A stretch of DNA of 64,000 nt from Mycolicibacterium sp. TUM20985 (lineage in GTDB: Bacteria; Actinomycetota; Actinomycetes; Mycobacteriales; Mycobacteriaceae). Below are positions 16,995 to 25,936 of the stretch, piece after piece. The position numbers were made by a program, and so were the translations under genes. The notes under the pieces were generated by a model. The model saw nothing but the letters and a program-made list of their open reading frames with translations, did not search any database and was not told where the DNA came from. Location of the stretch: the NCBI RefSeq assembly GCF_030295745.1, contig NZ_AP027291.1, forward strand, positions 1,798,001 through 1,862,000, read 5' to 3'. The number at the start of each line of letters is the position of its first letter. The stretch's first letter is position 1.

Positions 16995-17939
16995 ATGGAC
17001 GACGGTGTACTCGCGATGCTGCGGACACTCGACGACGCCTTTCCGGCAGTCGAACGAATGACCGCCGCCCAGGCGCGCGCCGCGGTGGCGGCGCGGCGAC
17101 AGCCGGTGCGCAACGTCGACGACGCGATATCGGACGATCGCGTGCTCGACACCCTCGCCGGCCCCATCCCGGTGCGGGTCTACCAACCGGCGATCGGTAC
17201 CGCGCCGCGGCCGGGTGTCGTGTTCTATCACGGCGGTGGTTTCGTGCTGTGCGACATCGACAGCCACGACGGCTTCTGCCGCGCGATGGCGCGGCATGCC
17301 GGGGCTGTCGTCGTCTCGGTCGGCTACCGGCTGGCTCCCGAGCATCGCGCGCCTGCCGCGGCCGAGGATGCCTACCTGGCCTTCGACTGGGTCGTGCGGC
17401 ACGCCGCCGACCTCGGCATCGACCCGCGCCGCGTCACCGTCGCCGGCGACAGTGCCGGCGGCAACCTCGCCGCGGTCGCGTCGATCCTGTGCCGGGAGTA
17501 CGGCACGGCGATGCCCGCCGCACAGGTCCTGCTCTATCCCCTTCTCGATCCGGCGTGCGATACCCTCAGTCAACGGCGCCGGGCGACCGGATGCTTCACC
17601 ACTCGCGCTGCGCTGCAATGGTATTGGGAGCAGTACCTCGGCGAGACCGGTGTTCCTCAGCCCCCGCACCTCGTCGCCCCCGCCCTGGCGGTGACGCTGG
17701 AGGGTCTGCCGCCCACGGTGATGGTCACCGCGACCCTGGACCCGCTCCACGACGAGGGGGTGGCCTACGCACGCCGACTGCGCTCCGACGGAGTCCCGGT
17801 GCTGCACCGCGACTTTCGGGGACTGTTCCACGGATTCCTCACCATGATGGACTTCCCACCGGCGATCGCCGCGCGGGACGTGCTGTGGGCAGATCTGCGC
17901 GGCGCGTCGGCGACGCCCACACCCGAGGCCGTGCGATGA
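16995..17939 (+). CDS. alpha/beta-hydrolase esterase, HSL family (LipR-like)
   Basis: A 314-residue esterase of the hormone-sensitive-lipase family: oxyanion motif HGGG at residues 79-82, nucleophile motif GDSAGG at 151-156 with Ser153, and the acid and His in TLDPLHDEG and LFHGF. There is no signal peptide. The ATG has AAGAGGAG upstream. It overlaps the Baeyer-Villiger monooxygenase gene by four bases, so hydrolysis of the ester or lactone made by that enzyme is the natural role, as proposed for LipR next to MymA in M. tuberculosis. Expression is probably controlled by the palindrome 20 bases upstream. Confidence 0.87.
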   Translation: MDDGVLAMLRTLDDAFPAVERMTAAQARAAVAARRQPVRNVDDAISDDRVLDTLAGPIPVRVYQPAIGTAPRPGVVFYHGGGFVLCDIDSHDGFCRAMARHAGAVVVSVGYRLAPEHRAPAAAEDAYLAFDWVVRHAADLGIDPRRVTVAGDSAGGNLAAVASILCREYGTAMPAAQVLLYPLLDPACDTLSQRRRATGCFTTRAALQWYWEQYLGETGVPQPPHLVAPALAVTLEGLPPTVMVTATLDPLHDEGVAYARRLRSDGVPVLHRDFRGLFHGFLTMMDFPPAIAARDVLWADLRGASATPTPEAVR

Positions 17940-19540
17940 CGGCCGCGTACCACGACGTGATCGTCGTCGGCGCCGGTTTCGCCGGGCTGTACGCGGTGCA
18001 CCGGGCCGTGGCGGCAGGACTGTCGGTGCTCGGGATCGATGCCGCGGACGGCGTTGGCGGCACGTGGTACTGGAATCGATACCCCGGGGCGCGGTGTGAC
18101 GTCGAAAGCGTCGACTACTCATACTCGTTCGACGAGGAGCTTCAGCAGACGTGGACCTGGAGCGAACGCTTTGCCAGCCAGCCGGAGATCCTCGCCTACC
18201 TCGAGCACGTGGCTCGACGATTCGACCTGACCGGCCGCTACCTCTTCGGGACCTGGGTGTCGGGGGCGGTGTTCGACGAAGGATCCGGAACGTGGGAGGT
18301 GTACACGTCGACCGGTGATCGCCATCGCGCGCAGTTCCTGCTGTGCGCCACCGGCTGCCTGTCCGCGGTCAACCGCCCCGACCTGCCCGGGATCGACGAC
18401 TTCGCCGGGGAGGTGTACTACACCGCCGCGTGGCCCCAGCTGCACCCGGACCTGCAGGGCAGGCACGTCGGGCTGGTGGGCACCGGCTCCTCGGGCATCC
18501 AGGTGGCCCCCCTGATCGCCGACGCGGCCGCGTCGCTGACGGTGTTCCAACGCTCGCCGAATTACAGCGTGCCGGTGCCCAACCGCCCGTGGACGGACGA
18601 CGACCTTCGACGCATCAGGGCCGAGTACCCGGAACGCCGGCGCGTGTCCGCCTACGCGCCCGCGGGCACCCCGCACACCACGACCGTGCCGCCTGCCGCG
18701 GACAACAGCCCGGCACAGCGCACAGATGCCCTGTGGCAGCGGTGGTCTGAGGGCGGTGTCCTGTTCAGCAAGACCTTTCCCGACCAATTGACCGACCTCG
18801 CGGCCAACGACGTCGCCCGGCAGTTCGCCGAGGACCGCATCCGGGAACTCGTCGAAGACCCGGCAGTCGCGGACGATCTGATCCCCGTCGACCACCCGAT
18901 CGGCACCAAGCGCATCTGCACCGACTCCGGGTATTACCAGATCTTCAACCGCGCCCACGTCCACCTGGTCAACCTCCGCCGCGAACCGATCACCGCCATC
19001 ACCGCCGGCGGCGTGCACACGACCGCAGGCGACTACCCCTGCGACACCCTCGTCTTCGCCACCGGATTCGACGCCATGACCGGTGCGCTGACGCGCATCG
19101 ACCCGGTCGGCGCCGACGGCGTCCGGCTCGACGAGGTGTGGGCCGACGGACCGGTCACGTTCCTGGGCATGATGATTCCGCAGCTGCCCAATCTGTTCAC
19201 CTTCAGCGGACCCGGGAGCCCGTCGGTACTGGCCAACATGGTGTTGCACGCCGAGATTCAAGTCGACTGGGTGATCGATCTCCTCACCACGGCGCGATCG
19301 GCGGGCTTCACTCAGGTCGACGTGCGTCGAGACGCCGCCGACGCGTGGACCCGTCACGTCGCGGCGGTGGCCGACGGCACGCTGTTCGTCCGCGCGACGT
19401 CGTCGTGGTACCTCGGGGCGAACATCGACGGCAAAAAGCGGGCCTTCATGCCCTTCGCCGGCGGGTTCGGCGTCTATCGCGCCCAGTGTGACGAGGTCGC
19501 CGAGAACGACTACGCCGGACTGGTGTTCACTGCGCGATGA
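17936..19540 (+). CDS. flavin monooxygenase, Baeyer-Villiger type (MymA-like)
   Basis: A 534-residue class B flavin monooxygenase. The FAD motif GAGFAGLY is at residues 12-19, the segment GGTWYWNRYPGARCD follows near 41-55, and the NADPH motif GTGSSG is near 178-183. The Baeyer-Villiger fingerprint FxGxxxHxxxWP is at residues 156-167 but has Tyr162 where His is expected. The ATG at 17936 overlaps the esterase stop; a longer upstream reading lies on top of the esterase gene and is not real. The enzyme would insert oxygen next to a ketone, giving an ester for the neighbouring esterase. Confidence 0.88.
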   Translation: MTAAYHDVIVVGAGFAGLYAVHRAVAAGLSVLGIDAADGVGGTWYWNRYPGARCDVESVDYSYSFDEELQQTWTWSERFASQPEILAYLEHVARRFDLTGRYLFGTWVSGAVFDEGSGTWEVYTSTGDRHRAQFLLCATGCLSAVNRPDLPGIDDFAGEVYYTAAWPQLHPDLQGRHVGLVGTGSSGIQVAPLIADAAASLTVFQRSPNYSVPVPNRPWTDDDLRRIRAEYPERRRVSAYAPAGTPHTTTVPPAADNSPAQRTDALWQRWSEGGVLFSKTFPDQLTDLAANDVARQFAEDRIRELVEDPAVADDLIPVDHPIGTKRICTDSGYYQIFNRAHVHLVNLRREPITAITAGGVHTTAGDYPCDTLVFATGFDAMTGALTRIDPVGADGVRLDEVWADGPVTFLGMMIPQLPNLFTFSGPGSPSVLANMVLHAEIQVDWVIDLLTTARSAGFTQVDVRRDAADAWTRHVAAVADGTLFVRATSSWYLGANIDGKKRAFMPFAGGFGVYRAQCDEVAENDYAGLVFTAR

Positions 19541-20253
19541 ATCCCCAACGGTTCGACGACAAGGTCGTCTTGATCACCGGCGCCGCCCGGGGCCAGGGCG
19601 CCGCCGAGGTGGAGATGATGGCCGGGTTGGGCGCCGACGTCATCGCCTGCGACGTCCTCGACGCCGACGGTGAGGCCCTCGCGCGGCGACTCGGTGAGTC
19701 GGTGCGCTACCAGCGGCTCGACGTCACCGAACCGGCCGACTGGGACTCGGTCACGACGGAAGCAGTTTCACGGCACGGTCGGATCGACGTCCTGATCAAC
19801 AACGCGGGCGTCTACCGACGCGCGCCGTTGTCCGACTGGTCGGCACGGCAGATCCGAGACATGCTGGACGTCAACCTCGTTGGGCCCATCCTGGGAATGA
19901 AGACGGTGAGTGCCGTCATGCCCGACGGCGGCTCGATCGTCAACGTCGCGTCGACCGCCGGGATGCGCGGCTTCGGTGGCGCCCTGCCGTACGCCGCGTC
20001 GAAGTGGGGTCTGCGGGGTGCCAGCCGGTCGGCCGCCCTCGAGCTCGCCCCGCGCATCCGCGTCAATTGCGTCGTACCCGGTGCCGTCGACACCCCGATG
20101 ATCGATGCGGCGACCCTCGACCTCACCCACCTCGCCCTGCCCCGCGCGGCCCAGCCGGACGAAGTCGCGCGCATGGTCGCGTTCCTTGCCAGCGATGCCT
20201 GCGGCTACTGCACCGGCGCGGAGTTCGTCGTCGACGGCGGCGCGACGGCATGA
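19537..20253 (+). CDS. short-chain dehydrogenase/reductase
   Basis: A 238-residue classical SDR with the nucleotide motif TGAARGQGAA near residues 14-23, NNAG at 88-91, and the catalytic Ser139, Tyr152 and Lys156 (YAASK). It resembles 3-alpha/20-beta-hydroxysteroid dehydrogenase-type SDRs, so oxidation of a hydroxyl on a cyclic substrate is possible. The ATG overlaps the monooxygenase stop. In the mymA operon an SDR occupies the same relative place. Confidence 0.88.
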   Translation: MNPQRFDDKVVLITGAARGQGAAEVEMMAGLGADVIACDVLDADGEALARRLGESVRYQRLDVTEPADWDSVTTEAVSRHGRIDVLINNAGVYRRAPLSDWSARQIRDMLDVNLVGPILGMKTVSAVMPDGGSIVNVASTAGMRGFGGALPYAASKWGLRGASRSAALELAPRIRVNCVVPGAVDTPMIDAATLDLTHLALPRAAQPDEVARMVAFLASDACGYCTGAEFVVDGGATA

Positions 20254-20280
20254 CGTTCCCCAACACCGAGGAGGCGCCCC

Positions 20281-21882
20281 GTGCACGAGACCATCCAGCA
20301 GGTTCTGCGCGACCGCATGCAGGACGACGGCGTCGCGGTCCGCCACCAGGACCAGACGTGGACATGGCGTGAGCATCTCGGGGAGGCGGCCGCCGAAGCC
20401 TCGGCGATGATCGGCCTCGCCGATCCGGGCAGACCCCTGCACGTCGGGGTGCTGCTCGGCAACACCCCCGCGATGTTGCGCGCGATGGCGGCGGCCGCAC
20501 TCGGCGGCTACGTCCTGTGCGGCATCAACACGACGCGCCGCGGGGAGGGCCTTGGCGCCGACATCCGCCGTGCGGATTGCCAAGTGCTGCTGGTGGATCC
20601 GGTTCACCAGCCCCTGATCGAGGCGCTCGACCTCGCGGACGTCACGGTGATCGACGTGACGTCGCGCGCCTACGCCGATGTGGTCGCGGCCGCGCCGCCG
20701 CTGGTGCCGTACCGGGAGGTCACCGCCACCGACCCGCTGATGCTGATCTTCACCTCGGGAACCAGCGGCGACCCCAAGGCGGTCCCGTTCGCGCACGTGA
20801 TGGCGGTGCTCAGCGGAAGCAGCCTCGTGCTCCAACTCGACGTCACCCCCGACGACGTCTGCTACCTGTCGATGCCGCTGTTCCACTCCAACGGCGTGGC
20901 GGCCGGCTGGGCCGTTGCCGTCTGCAGTGGCGCGGTCATGGTGCCTGCCAGGTTCTCGGCATCGGGCTTCCTGCAGGATGTTCGGCGTTACGGCGCCACC
21001 TACATGAACTACGTCGGCAAGCCACTCGCCCTGCTCCTCGGCACCCAGGCTCGGCCCGACGACGCCGACAATCCGCTGCGCGTCGCGTTCGGCAACGAAG
21101 CCGCCGACCGCGACATCGACGAGTTCGCGCGTCGCTTCGGCTGTCGGGTGATGGACGGTTTCGGTTCCAGCGAGTTCGCCGTGATCGTGGTCCGCGAGGA
21201 CGGCTGCCCGCCCGGGTCGATCGGGAAGGGGTGGGACGGCGTAGCGGTCTACCACCCCGACAGCGTGACCGAATGTGCCACCGCGGTCTTCGACGACACG
21301 GGTGCACTGACCAACTTCGACGACGCGGTGGGCGAACTGGTCAACACCACCGGGGGCGGCGCCTTCGGCGGTTACTACAACGATCCCGAGGCGACGAATG
21401 AGCGGATGCGCCACGGCATGTACTGGTCCGGTGATCTCGCCTACCGCGATGCCGATGGCTGGATCTACCTCGCCGGCCGCACCGCCGACTGGATGCGGGT
21501 CGACGGCGAGAACATGGCGGCGGGACCGATCGAACGAATCCTGTTGCGGCTGCCGACACTCAATCAGGTCGCGGTGTACGCGGTACCGGACGCCAACGTG
21601 GGTGACCAGGTGATGGCGGCGGTGGTGTTGAACGACGGGGCGCACCTCGAGCCGGCCGAGTTCGAAGCCTTCCTCGCCGACCAGCCGGATCTCTCCCCGA
21701 AGGCGTGGCCGCGGTTCGTGCGGATCGAGACCCGGCTGCCGCAGACGGCCACGAACAAGATCCTCAAGCGCGAGCTCATCAAGGCGGGGGTGACCGCCGA
21801 CTCGGGTGTGCTGTGGGAGCGGGCGGCGCGGGCGCGGTCGTATGTGCCGGTGCCGGTCCCGAGGGCGTCGGTGTCGGCATGA
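20281..21882 (+). CDS. acyl-CoA synthetase (AMP-forming, FadD-like)
   Basis: A 533-residue member of the ANL adenylate-forming family. The P-loop-like motif FTSGTSGDPKAVP lies near residues 158-170, the SGDLAYRD motif near 383-390, and the C-terminal catalytic Lys in NKILKREL near 492-499. The GTG start has GAGGAGG eight bases upstream. It would activate a carboxylic acid to its CoA ester for beta-oxidation. FadD13 is the equivalent ligase in the mymA operon. The stop overlaps the aldehyde dehydrogenase start. Confidence 0.88.
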   Translation: MHETIQQVLRDRMQDDGVAVRHQDQTWTWREHLGEAAAEASAMIGLADPGRPLHVGVLLGNTPAMLRAMAAAALGGYVLCGINTTRRGEGLGADIRRADCQVLLVDPVHQPLIEALDLADVTVIDVTSRAYADVVAAAPPLVPYREVTATDPLMLIFTSGTSGDPKAVPFAHVMAVLSGSSLVLQLDVTPDDVCYLSMPLFHSNGVAAGWAVAVCSGAVMVPARFSASGFLQDVRRYGATYMNYVGKPLALLLGTQARPDDADNPLRVAFGNEAADRDIDEFARRFGCRVMDGFGSSEFAVIVVREDGCPPGSIGKGWDGVAVYHPDSVTECATAVFDDTGALTNFDDAVGELVNTTGGGAFGGYYNDPEATNERMRHGMYWSGDLAYRDADGWIYLAGRTADWMRVDGENMAAGPIERILLRLPTLNQVAVYAVPDANVGDQVMAAVVLNDGAHLEPAEFEAFLADQPDLSPKAWPRFVRIETRLPQTATNKILKRELIKAGVTADSGVLWERAARARSYVPVPVPRASVSA

Positions 21883-23330
21883 GTACGGTCGATGCGCTCC
21901 TCGAGGGTCAGCGCGCCGCGTTCCTTCGCGACGGAATACCCGACGCGGCAACCCGTTTCGACCGGGTGACGCGCCTGCAGGCTCTCGTGCTGGAGCACGC
22001 CGAGGAATTCGCCCTCGCGCTGGCGCAGGACTTCGGCACCCGGCCGCGTGAAGTGTCCATGCTGACCGACGTCATCGGCTGCATCGGCGATCTTCAGTAC
22101 CAGAAGAAGCACGTCGCCAGGTGGATGAAGCCCGAGCCGCGGGCACCGGGGCTGGCCCGCACGGGACTGCGCCAACGGCTCCGGCACGATCCGCTCGGCG
22201 TGGTCGGTGTGATGGGACCGTGGAACTTCCCCCTCCAGTTGACCGTGTTGCCGGCGGGAACCGCGTTGGCGGCGGGCAACCGCGTGATGCTGCGACCCTC
22301 CGAGGTGACCGCCCGCACCGCGGCGTTGTTGGCCGCGCTCGCGGGCCAGTACTTCTCACCCGAGGAACTGGCCGTCGTCACCGACGAGCAGGCCGACGGC
22401 CCGACCTTCGCGGCGCTGCAGTTCGACCATCTGTTCTTCACGGGCTCACCCGACGTCGGCGCCAAGGTGGCCGAGGCGGCGGGGCGCAATCTGGTTCCGG
22501 TGACCTTGGAACTCGGCGGCAAGAACCCGGTGGTGGTCGATCGCAGCGCGGACCTGGTGCGCGCCGCCACGCGGATCGCGGCGTCCCGGATGGTCAACGG
22601 TGGCCAGGTGTGCATGTGCCCGGACTACGTGCTGGTTCCGGAGGAGTTGCAGGACGGGTTCGTCGACGAGGTGTTGGGGGCGTGGCGCCGAAGCTTCGCC
22701 AGCGTCGCCGACAACGCCCAGTACACGTCGTCGATCAACGAACGCCACTTCGACCACGTCACCCGACTGATCGACGACGCGGCTGCGCGTGGTGCCCGGG
22801 TGAGATGTCATGTGCCGGAGGGGGAGTCGCTGCCGGATCGGGAGCGTCGCAAGGTCGCGCCCACCGTCCTGACCGGTGTGCCACCGGACGCGGCGATCAA
22901 CCACGAGGAGATCTTCGGCCCCGCCCTGGTCGTCCACCCGTACCGTCGGCTCGCCGACGCCATCGCCCATGTCAACGCCCATCCGCACCCGCTGACGGTG
23001 TACTGGTACGGCGCCGACAACGACCGCTACCGGCAACTCCAGGCGCAGACCCGCTCGGGATCGGTCAACGGCAACGACTTCACCGCCAACTTCCTCGGCA
23101 GCGCCCTGCCGTTCGGCGGCGTCGGCCGCAGCGGCAGCGGCGCCTACCGCGGGCGCGCCGGTTTCGAGACGTTCACCCATGCCCGGGCAGTCGCCTACTC
23201 GCGCTGGCCGCTGAGCCTCGCGGAGGTGATGGCGCCGCCGTACCTGGGCCGGCACGCGCGGGCCGTCGACGTGCAACTGGCCGTCCTGCGTCGACGGATC
23301 CGGCGCGACCGCGCGAGGGCGCCACGGTGA
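21879..23330 (+). CDS. aldehyde dehydrogenase, class 3/coniferyl-type
   Basis: A 483-residue NAD(P)-dependent aldehyde dehydrogenase. GPWNFPLQLT marks the oxyanion Asn region (near 110), the catalytic Glu lies in TLELGGKN (near 210), and the catalytic Cys in NGGQVCMCPD (near 245). The lack of an N-terminal extension and the length match the class 3 or coniferyl aldehyde type. It has ATGA overlap with the ligase gene and GTGA overlap with the alcohol dehydrogenase, so the alcohol to aldehyde to acid to CoA ester series is encoded in one operon. Confidence 0.88.
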   Translation: MSTVDALLEGQRAAFLRDGIPDAATRFDRVTRLQALVLEHAEEFALALAQDFGTRPREVSMLTDVIGCIGDLQYQKKHVARWMKPEPRAPGLARTGLRQRLRHDPLGVVGVMGPWNFPLQLTVLPAGTALAAGNRVMLRPSEVTARTAALLAALAGQYFSPEELAVVTDEQADGPTFAALQFDHLFFTGSPDVGAKVAEAAGRNLVPVTLELGGKNPVVVDRSADLVRAATRIAASRMVNGGQVCMCPDYVLVPEELQDGFVDEVLGAWRRSFASVADNAQYTSSINERHFDHVTRLIDDAAARGARVRCHVPEGESLPDRERRKVAPTVLTGVPPDAAINHEEIFGPALVVHPYRRLADAIAHVNAHPHPLTVYWYGADNDRYRQLQAQTRSGSVNGNDFTANFLGSALPFGGVGRSGSGAYRGRAGFETFTHARAVAYSRWPLSLAEVMAPPYLGRHARAVDVQLAVLRRRIRRDRARAPR

Positions 23331-24460
23331 AGACCGTCGGGGCGTTGTCATGGGGCCCGGGGGAGCCGTGGTCGGTCGAGGAGATTTACCTCGGCGATCC
23401 GCGCCGCGACGAGGTGACCGTGCGCATGGAGGCCGCCGGGCTCTGCCACTCCGATCACCACGCCGCCACCGCGTCGATGCCGGCTGACGGCTTCCCGATC
23501 CTCGGCGGGCACGAGGGAGCGGGTGTCGTCGTCGAGGTCGGTGCCGACGTGGACGACGTCGTCGTCGGTCAGCATGTCGTGCTGTCCTGCATCCCGTCCT
23601 GCGGGAGGTGTCACCACTGCTTGGCCGAACAGCCGAATCTCTGTGACCGCGGGGCGTTCCTGCAATCCGGGCGGGCGATCAGCGATGCCTCGTTCCGGGT
23701 ACGGGCCCGAGGACGCGGCGTTCGGCCGGTGGCACTGCTGGGTGCTTACTCCCCCTATGCAGTGGTGCACCGCGCGTCGGTGGTGCCCATCGATCCGGCG
23801 GTGCCGTTCGAGGTGGCGTGTCTACTCGGTTGCGCGATCGTCACGGGCTGGGGCTCGGTGACGCGGGTGGCCAGGGTCCGGCCGGGGGAGGACGTCGTGG
23901 TGATCGGGCTGGGCGGGGTGGGCATGGCCGCGCTGCGTGGGGCGACGGCCGCCGGGGCACGATCGGTCGTCGTGATCGACCCTGTCGAGTGGAAGCGCGA
24001 TCTCGCGCTGGAATGGGGTGCCACGCAGGCGTATCCGGACCTCGAGTCCGCCACGGCCGGGCTGGCCGAACTAACCCGAGGGCTGATGGCCAACGCGGTG
24101 ATCGTGGCCGTCGGACGGCCGCGTGGGCAGGACCTGGATGCCTGGATGACGTTGACGGCCAAGGGCGGGATGTGCGTGCTCGCCGCCGTGGCCGACATGC
24201 ACTGTCACGACGTCAACGTCAACCTCGTCATTCACATACTGATGCAGAAGCGTCTGCAGGGCAGCCTGCTGGGCAATGGTGACATGCGCCATGACATCGG
24301 GCTGCTCGCCTCGATGTACCTGGCCGGGAAGCTGGACCTCGACGGGTTCGTCACCGCCCGGTATCGGCTCGACGAGATCAACGAGGGCCATCGCGACATG
24401 TTGGCCGGCAGAAACATTCGCGGGGTGATCCGCTATACCGAGGCCGACTGGGTGCGTTGA
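23327..24460 (+). CDS. zinc-containing alcohol dehydrogenase, NDMA-dependent type (AdhD-like)
   Basis: A 377-residue medium-chain dehydrogenase. Catalytic zinc ligands lie in GLCHSDHH (Cys and His region) and GGHEGAG; structural zinc Cys residues lie in CGRCHHCLAEQPNLC; the Rossmann motif is GLGGVGMAAL near residue 205. It looks like the mycothiol/NDMA-dependent actinobacterial group, close to AdhD of the mymA operon. The GTG start overlaps the aldehyde dehydrogenase stop. Its 3' end overlaps the convergent P450 gene by 28 bases. Confidence 0.87.
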   Translation: MKTVGALSWGPGEPWSVEEIYLGDPRRDEVTVRMEAAGLCHSDHHAATASMPADGFPILGGHEGAGVVVEVGADVDDVVVGQHVVLSCIPSCGRCHHCLAEQPNLCDRGAFLQSGRAISDASFRVRARGRGVRPVALLGAYSPYAVVHRASVVPIDPAVPFEVACLLGCAIVTGWGSVTRVARVRPGEDVVVIGLGGVGMAALRGATAAGARSVVVIDPVEWKRDLALEWGATQAYPDLESATAGLAELTRGLMANAVIVAVGRPRGQDLDAWMTLTAKGGMCVLAAVADMHCHDVNVNLVIHILMQKRLQGSLLGNGDMRHDIGLLASMYLAGKLDLDGFVTARYRLDEINEGHRDMLAGRNIRGVIRYTEADWVR

Positions 24461-25692
24461 TCCACCCCCGAGTAGTCCACCTGCCAGTGCTTGATGCCGT
24501 TGATCATGCTCGATCGCAGACGTTCTGGCTCACCGATCGGACGTAGATTGGGCAGGTGGTCGGCGATCGCGTTGAACATCAGGTCGATGGTCATCCTGGC
24601 GAGGCTGGCGCCGATGCAGTAGTGAATGCCCGTGCCGCCGAATCCCAGATGGGGGTTCGGACTTCGCCGAATGTCGAAGCGCAGTGGGTCCTCGAAGACG
24701 TCCTCGTCGAAGTTCGCCGAGCGGTAGAACAGCACCAGGCGCTGGCCCTTCTCGATCGCGACGCCGCCGAGTTCGGTATTCGTCAGGGCCGTGCGCTGAA
24801 ATGCGTTGACCGGCGAAGCCCATCGGATGATCTCGTCGGCAGCGGTCTTGGGCCGTTCGGCCTTGAACAGCTCCCATTGCTCGGGAAAGTCGGTGAACGC
24901 CATCATCCCCTGGGTGATCGATTGGCGTGTCGTCTCGTTGCCGGCGATCGCCAGGGTGACGACGAACATCCCGAATTCGGCGTCGGTGAGCTGCCCATCG
25001 TCATCGGCGTCGATGAGGGTGCTGACGATGTCGTCGCCCCTCCTACCGCTCTTATCGGCGGCCAATTGCATGGCGTACCAAATCAACTCGGCGGCCGAGC
25101 CCAGCGAGTCGTACTCGGCGAACTCGGGATCCTCGTTCCCAATCATTTGATTGCTCCAGTCGAAGAGCTTGCCGCGGTCCTCCAGCGGCACCCCGAGCAG
25201 CCCGGCGATGGCTTGCAGCGGGAGCTCGCAGGCGACGTCGAGAACGAAGTCACCGGAGGGTCTCGTGGCGGCGTCGGCGGCGATGCGCTGTGCGCGTTCG
25301 TCGAGTTCGGCACGTAGTCGCTCGATGGCCCGCGGGGTGAAGCCGCGCGAGACGATCTTGCGAAGGCGGGTGTGTTCGGGCTCGTCCATCATGATCATCG
25401 AGGCGCGGCCTGCTTCGATCTGTCCGCCTCCGCCGGTCACCTTGTAGCGCGGGACCACCGACTTCTCGGCCGAGGAGAAGACGTCGTGGCGCCGCGATAC
25501 CTCGCGCACGTCGCGGTGCCTGCTCACCACCCAGAAGCCGCCGTCACCGAAACCGCCTACGTCGGTCGGCTGGGCATTCCACCACAGGGGCGCTGAGCGG
25601 CGTAGCTCGGCCAGCTCGTCCATCGGCATGCGGTGCGCATATACGTCGGGATCGGTGAAGTCGAAGCCGGGCGGCAGTAGCGGAGAAGGCAT
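24433..25692 (-). CDS. cytochrome P450, CYP125-like
   Basis: A 419-residue soluble P450. The heme motif FGGTGIHYCIG has the ligand Cys359, the I-helix motif is AGNETTRQS, and the N-terminus FDFTDPDVYA and segments DEPEHTRLRKIVSRGF and KHWQVDY are close, from memory, to CYP125A1, the cholesterol C26/C27 hydroxylase. At 419 residues it lacks only a short N-terminal piece of CYP125A1. It is convergent with the alcohol dehydrogenase operon. Hydroxylation of a sterol or branched isoprenoid terminus is the likely role. A reasonable RBS (AAAGGA) precedes the ATG. Confidence 0.88.
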   Translation of the reverse strand: MPSPLLPPGFDFTDPDVYAHRMPMDELAELRRSAPLWWNAQPTDVGGFGDGGFWVVSRHRDVREVSRRHDVFSSAEKSVVPRYKVTGGGGQIEAGRASMIMMDEPEHTRLRKIVSRGFTPRAIERLRAELDERAQRIAADAATRPSGDFVLDVACELPLQAIAGLLGVPLEDRGKLFDWSNQMIGNEDPEFAEYDSLGSAAELIWYAMQLAADKSGRRGDDIVSTLIDADDDGQLTDAEFGMFVVTLAIAGNETTRQSITQGMMAFTDFPEQWELFKAERPKTAADEIIRWASPVNAFQRTALTNTELGGVAIEKGQRLVLFYRSANFDEDVFEDPLRFDIRRSPNPHLGFGGTGIHYCIGASLARMTIDLMFNAIADHLPNLRPIGEPERLRSSMINGIKHWQVDYSGVDQRTQSASV

Positions 25693-25789
25693 GTGGGCGT
25701 TCCTTTGTCACTCGTCTACACAGGCATACCGCAGACCGCCGACGACGGTGGCTGATTGGCCCGTCCCACCGCCGGGTAGTCGCACCTTC

Positions 25790-25927
25790 ATGACGCAACC
25801 CGCTGGAGATCGGCGCGAGGAGCACCTCGACGCCTCCGAGGACGACGGATCGGCCCAACTCGAGCCGGAGGACGGGGGCATCGAGTCCGCCGCACCCGAA
25901 GGCGGTGCCACCCAGGGGCAGCACTGA
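25790..25927 (+). CDS. small acidic hypothetical protein
   Basis: A 45-residue open frame from an ATG, with no clear RBS, rich in Asp, Glu, Gly and Gln (DASEDDGSAQLEPEDGG). No domain or membrane segment is visible. It lies in the gap between the divergent P450 gene and the convergent cation transporter. It may be a real small mycobacterial protein or chance; codon use is GC-rich but the composition is low complexity. Confidence 0.3.
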   Translation: MTQPAGDRREEHLDASEDDGSAQLEPEDGGIESAAPEGGATQGQH

Positions 25928-25936
25928 GTCCAGAAC

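Noticed and set aside
16925..17935. A long upstream extension of the Baeyer-Villiger monooxygenase frame.
   Set aside because: It is the shadow of the esterase gene in another frame; the coupled ATG at 17936 is the natural start.
19768..21951. A 727-codon frame on the minus strand opposite the SDR and acyl-CoA ligase genes.
   Set aside because: It is an antisense shadow caused by high GC; its composition is Arg/His/Gly-rich without domains, and both genes on the plus strand have clear motifs.
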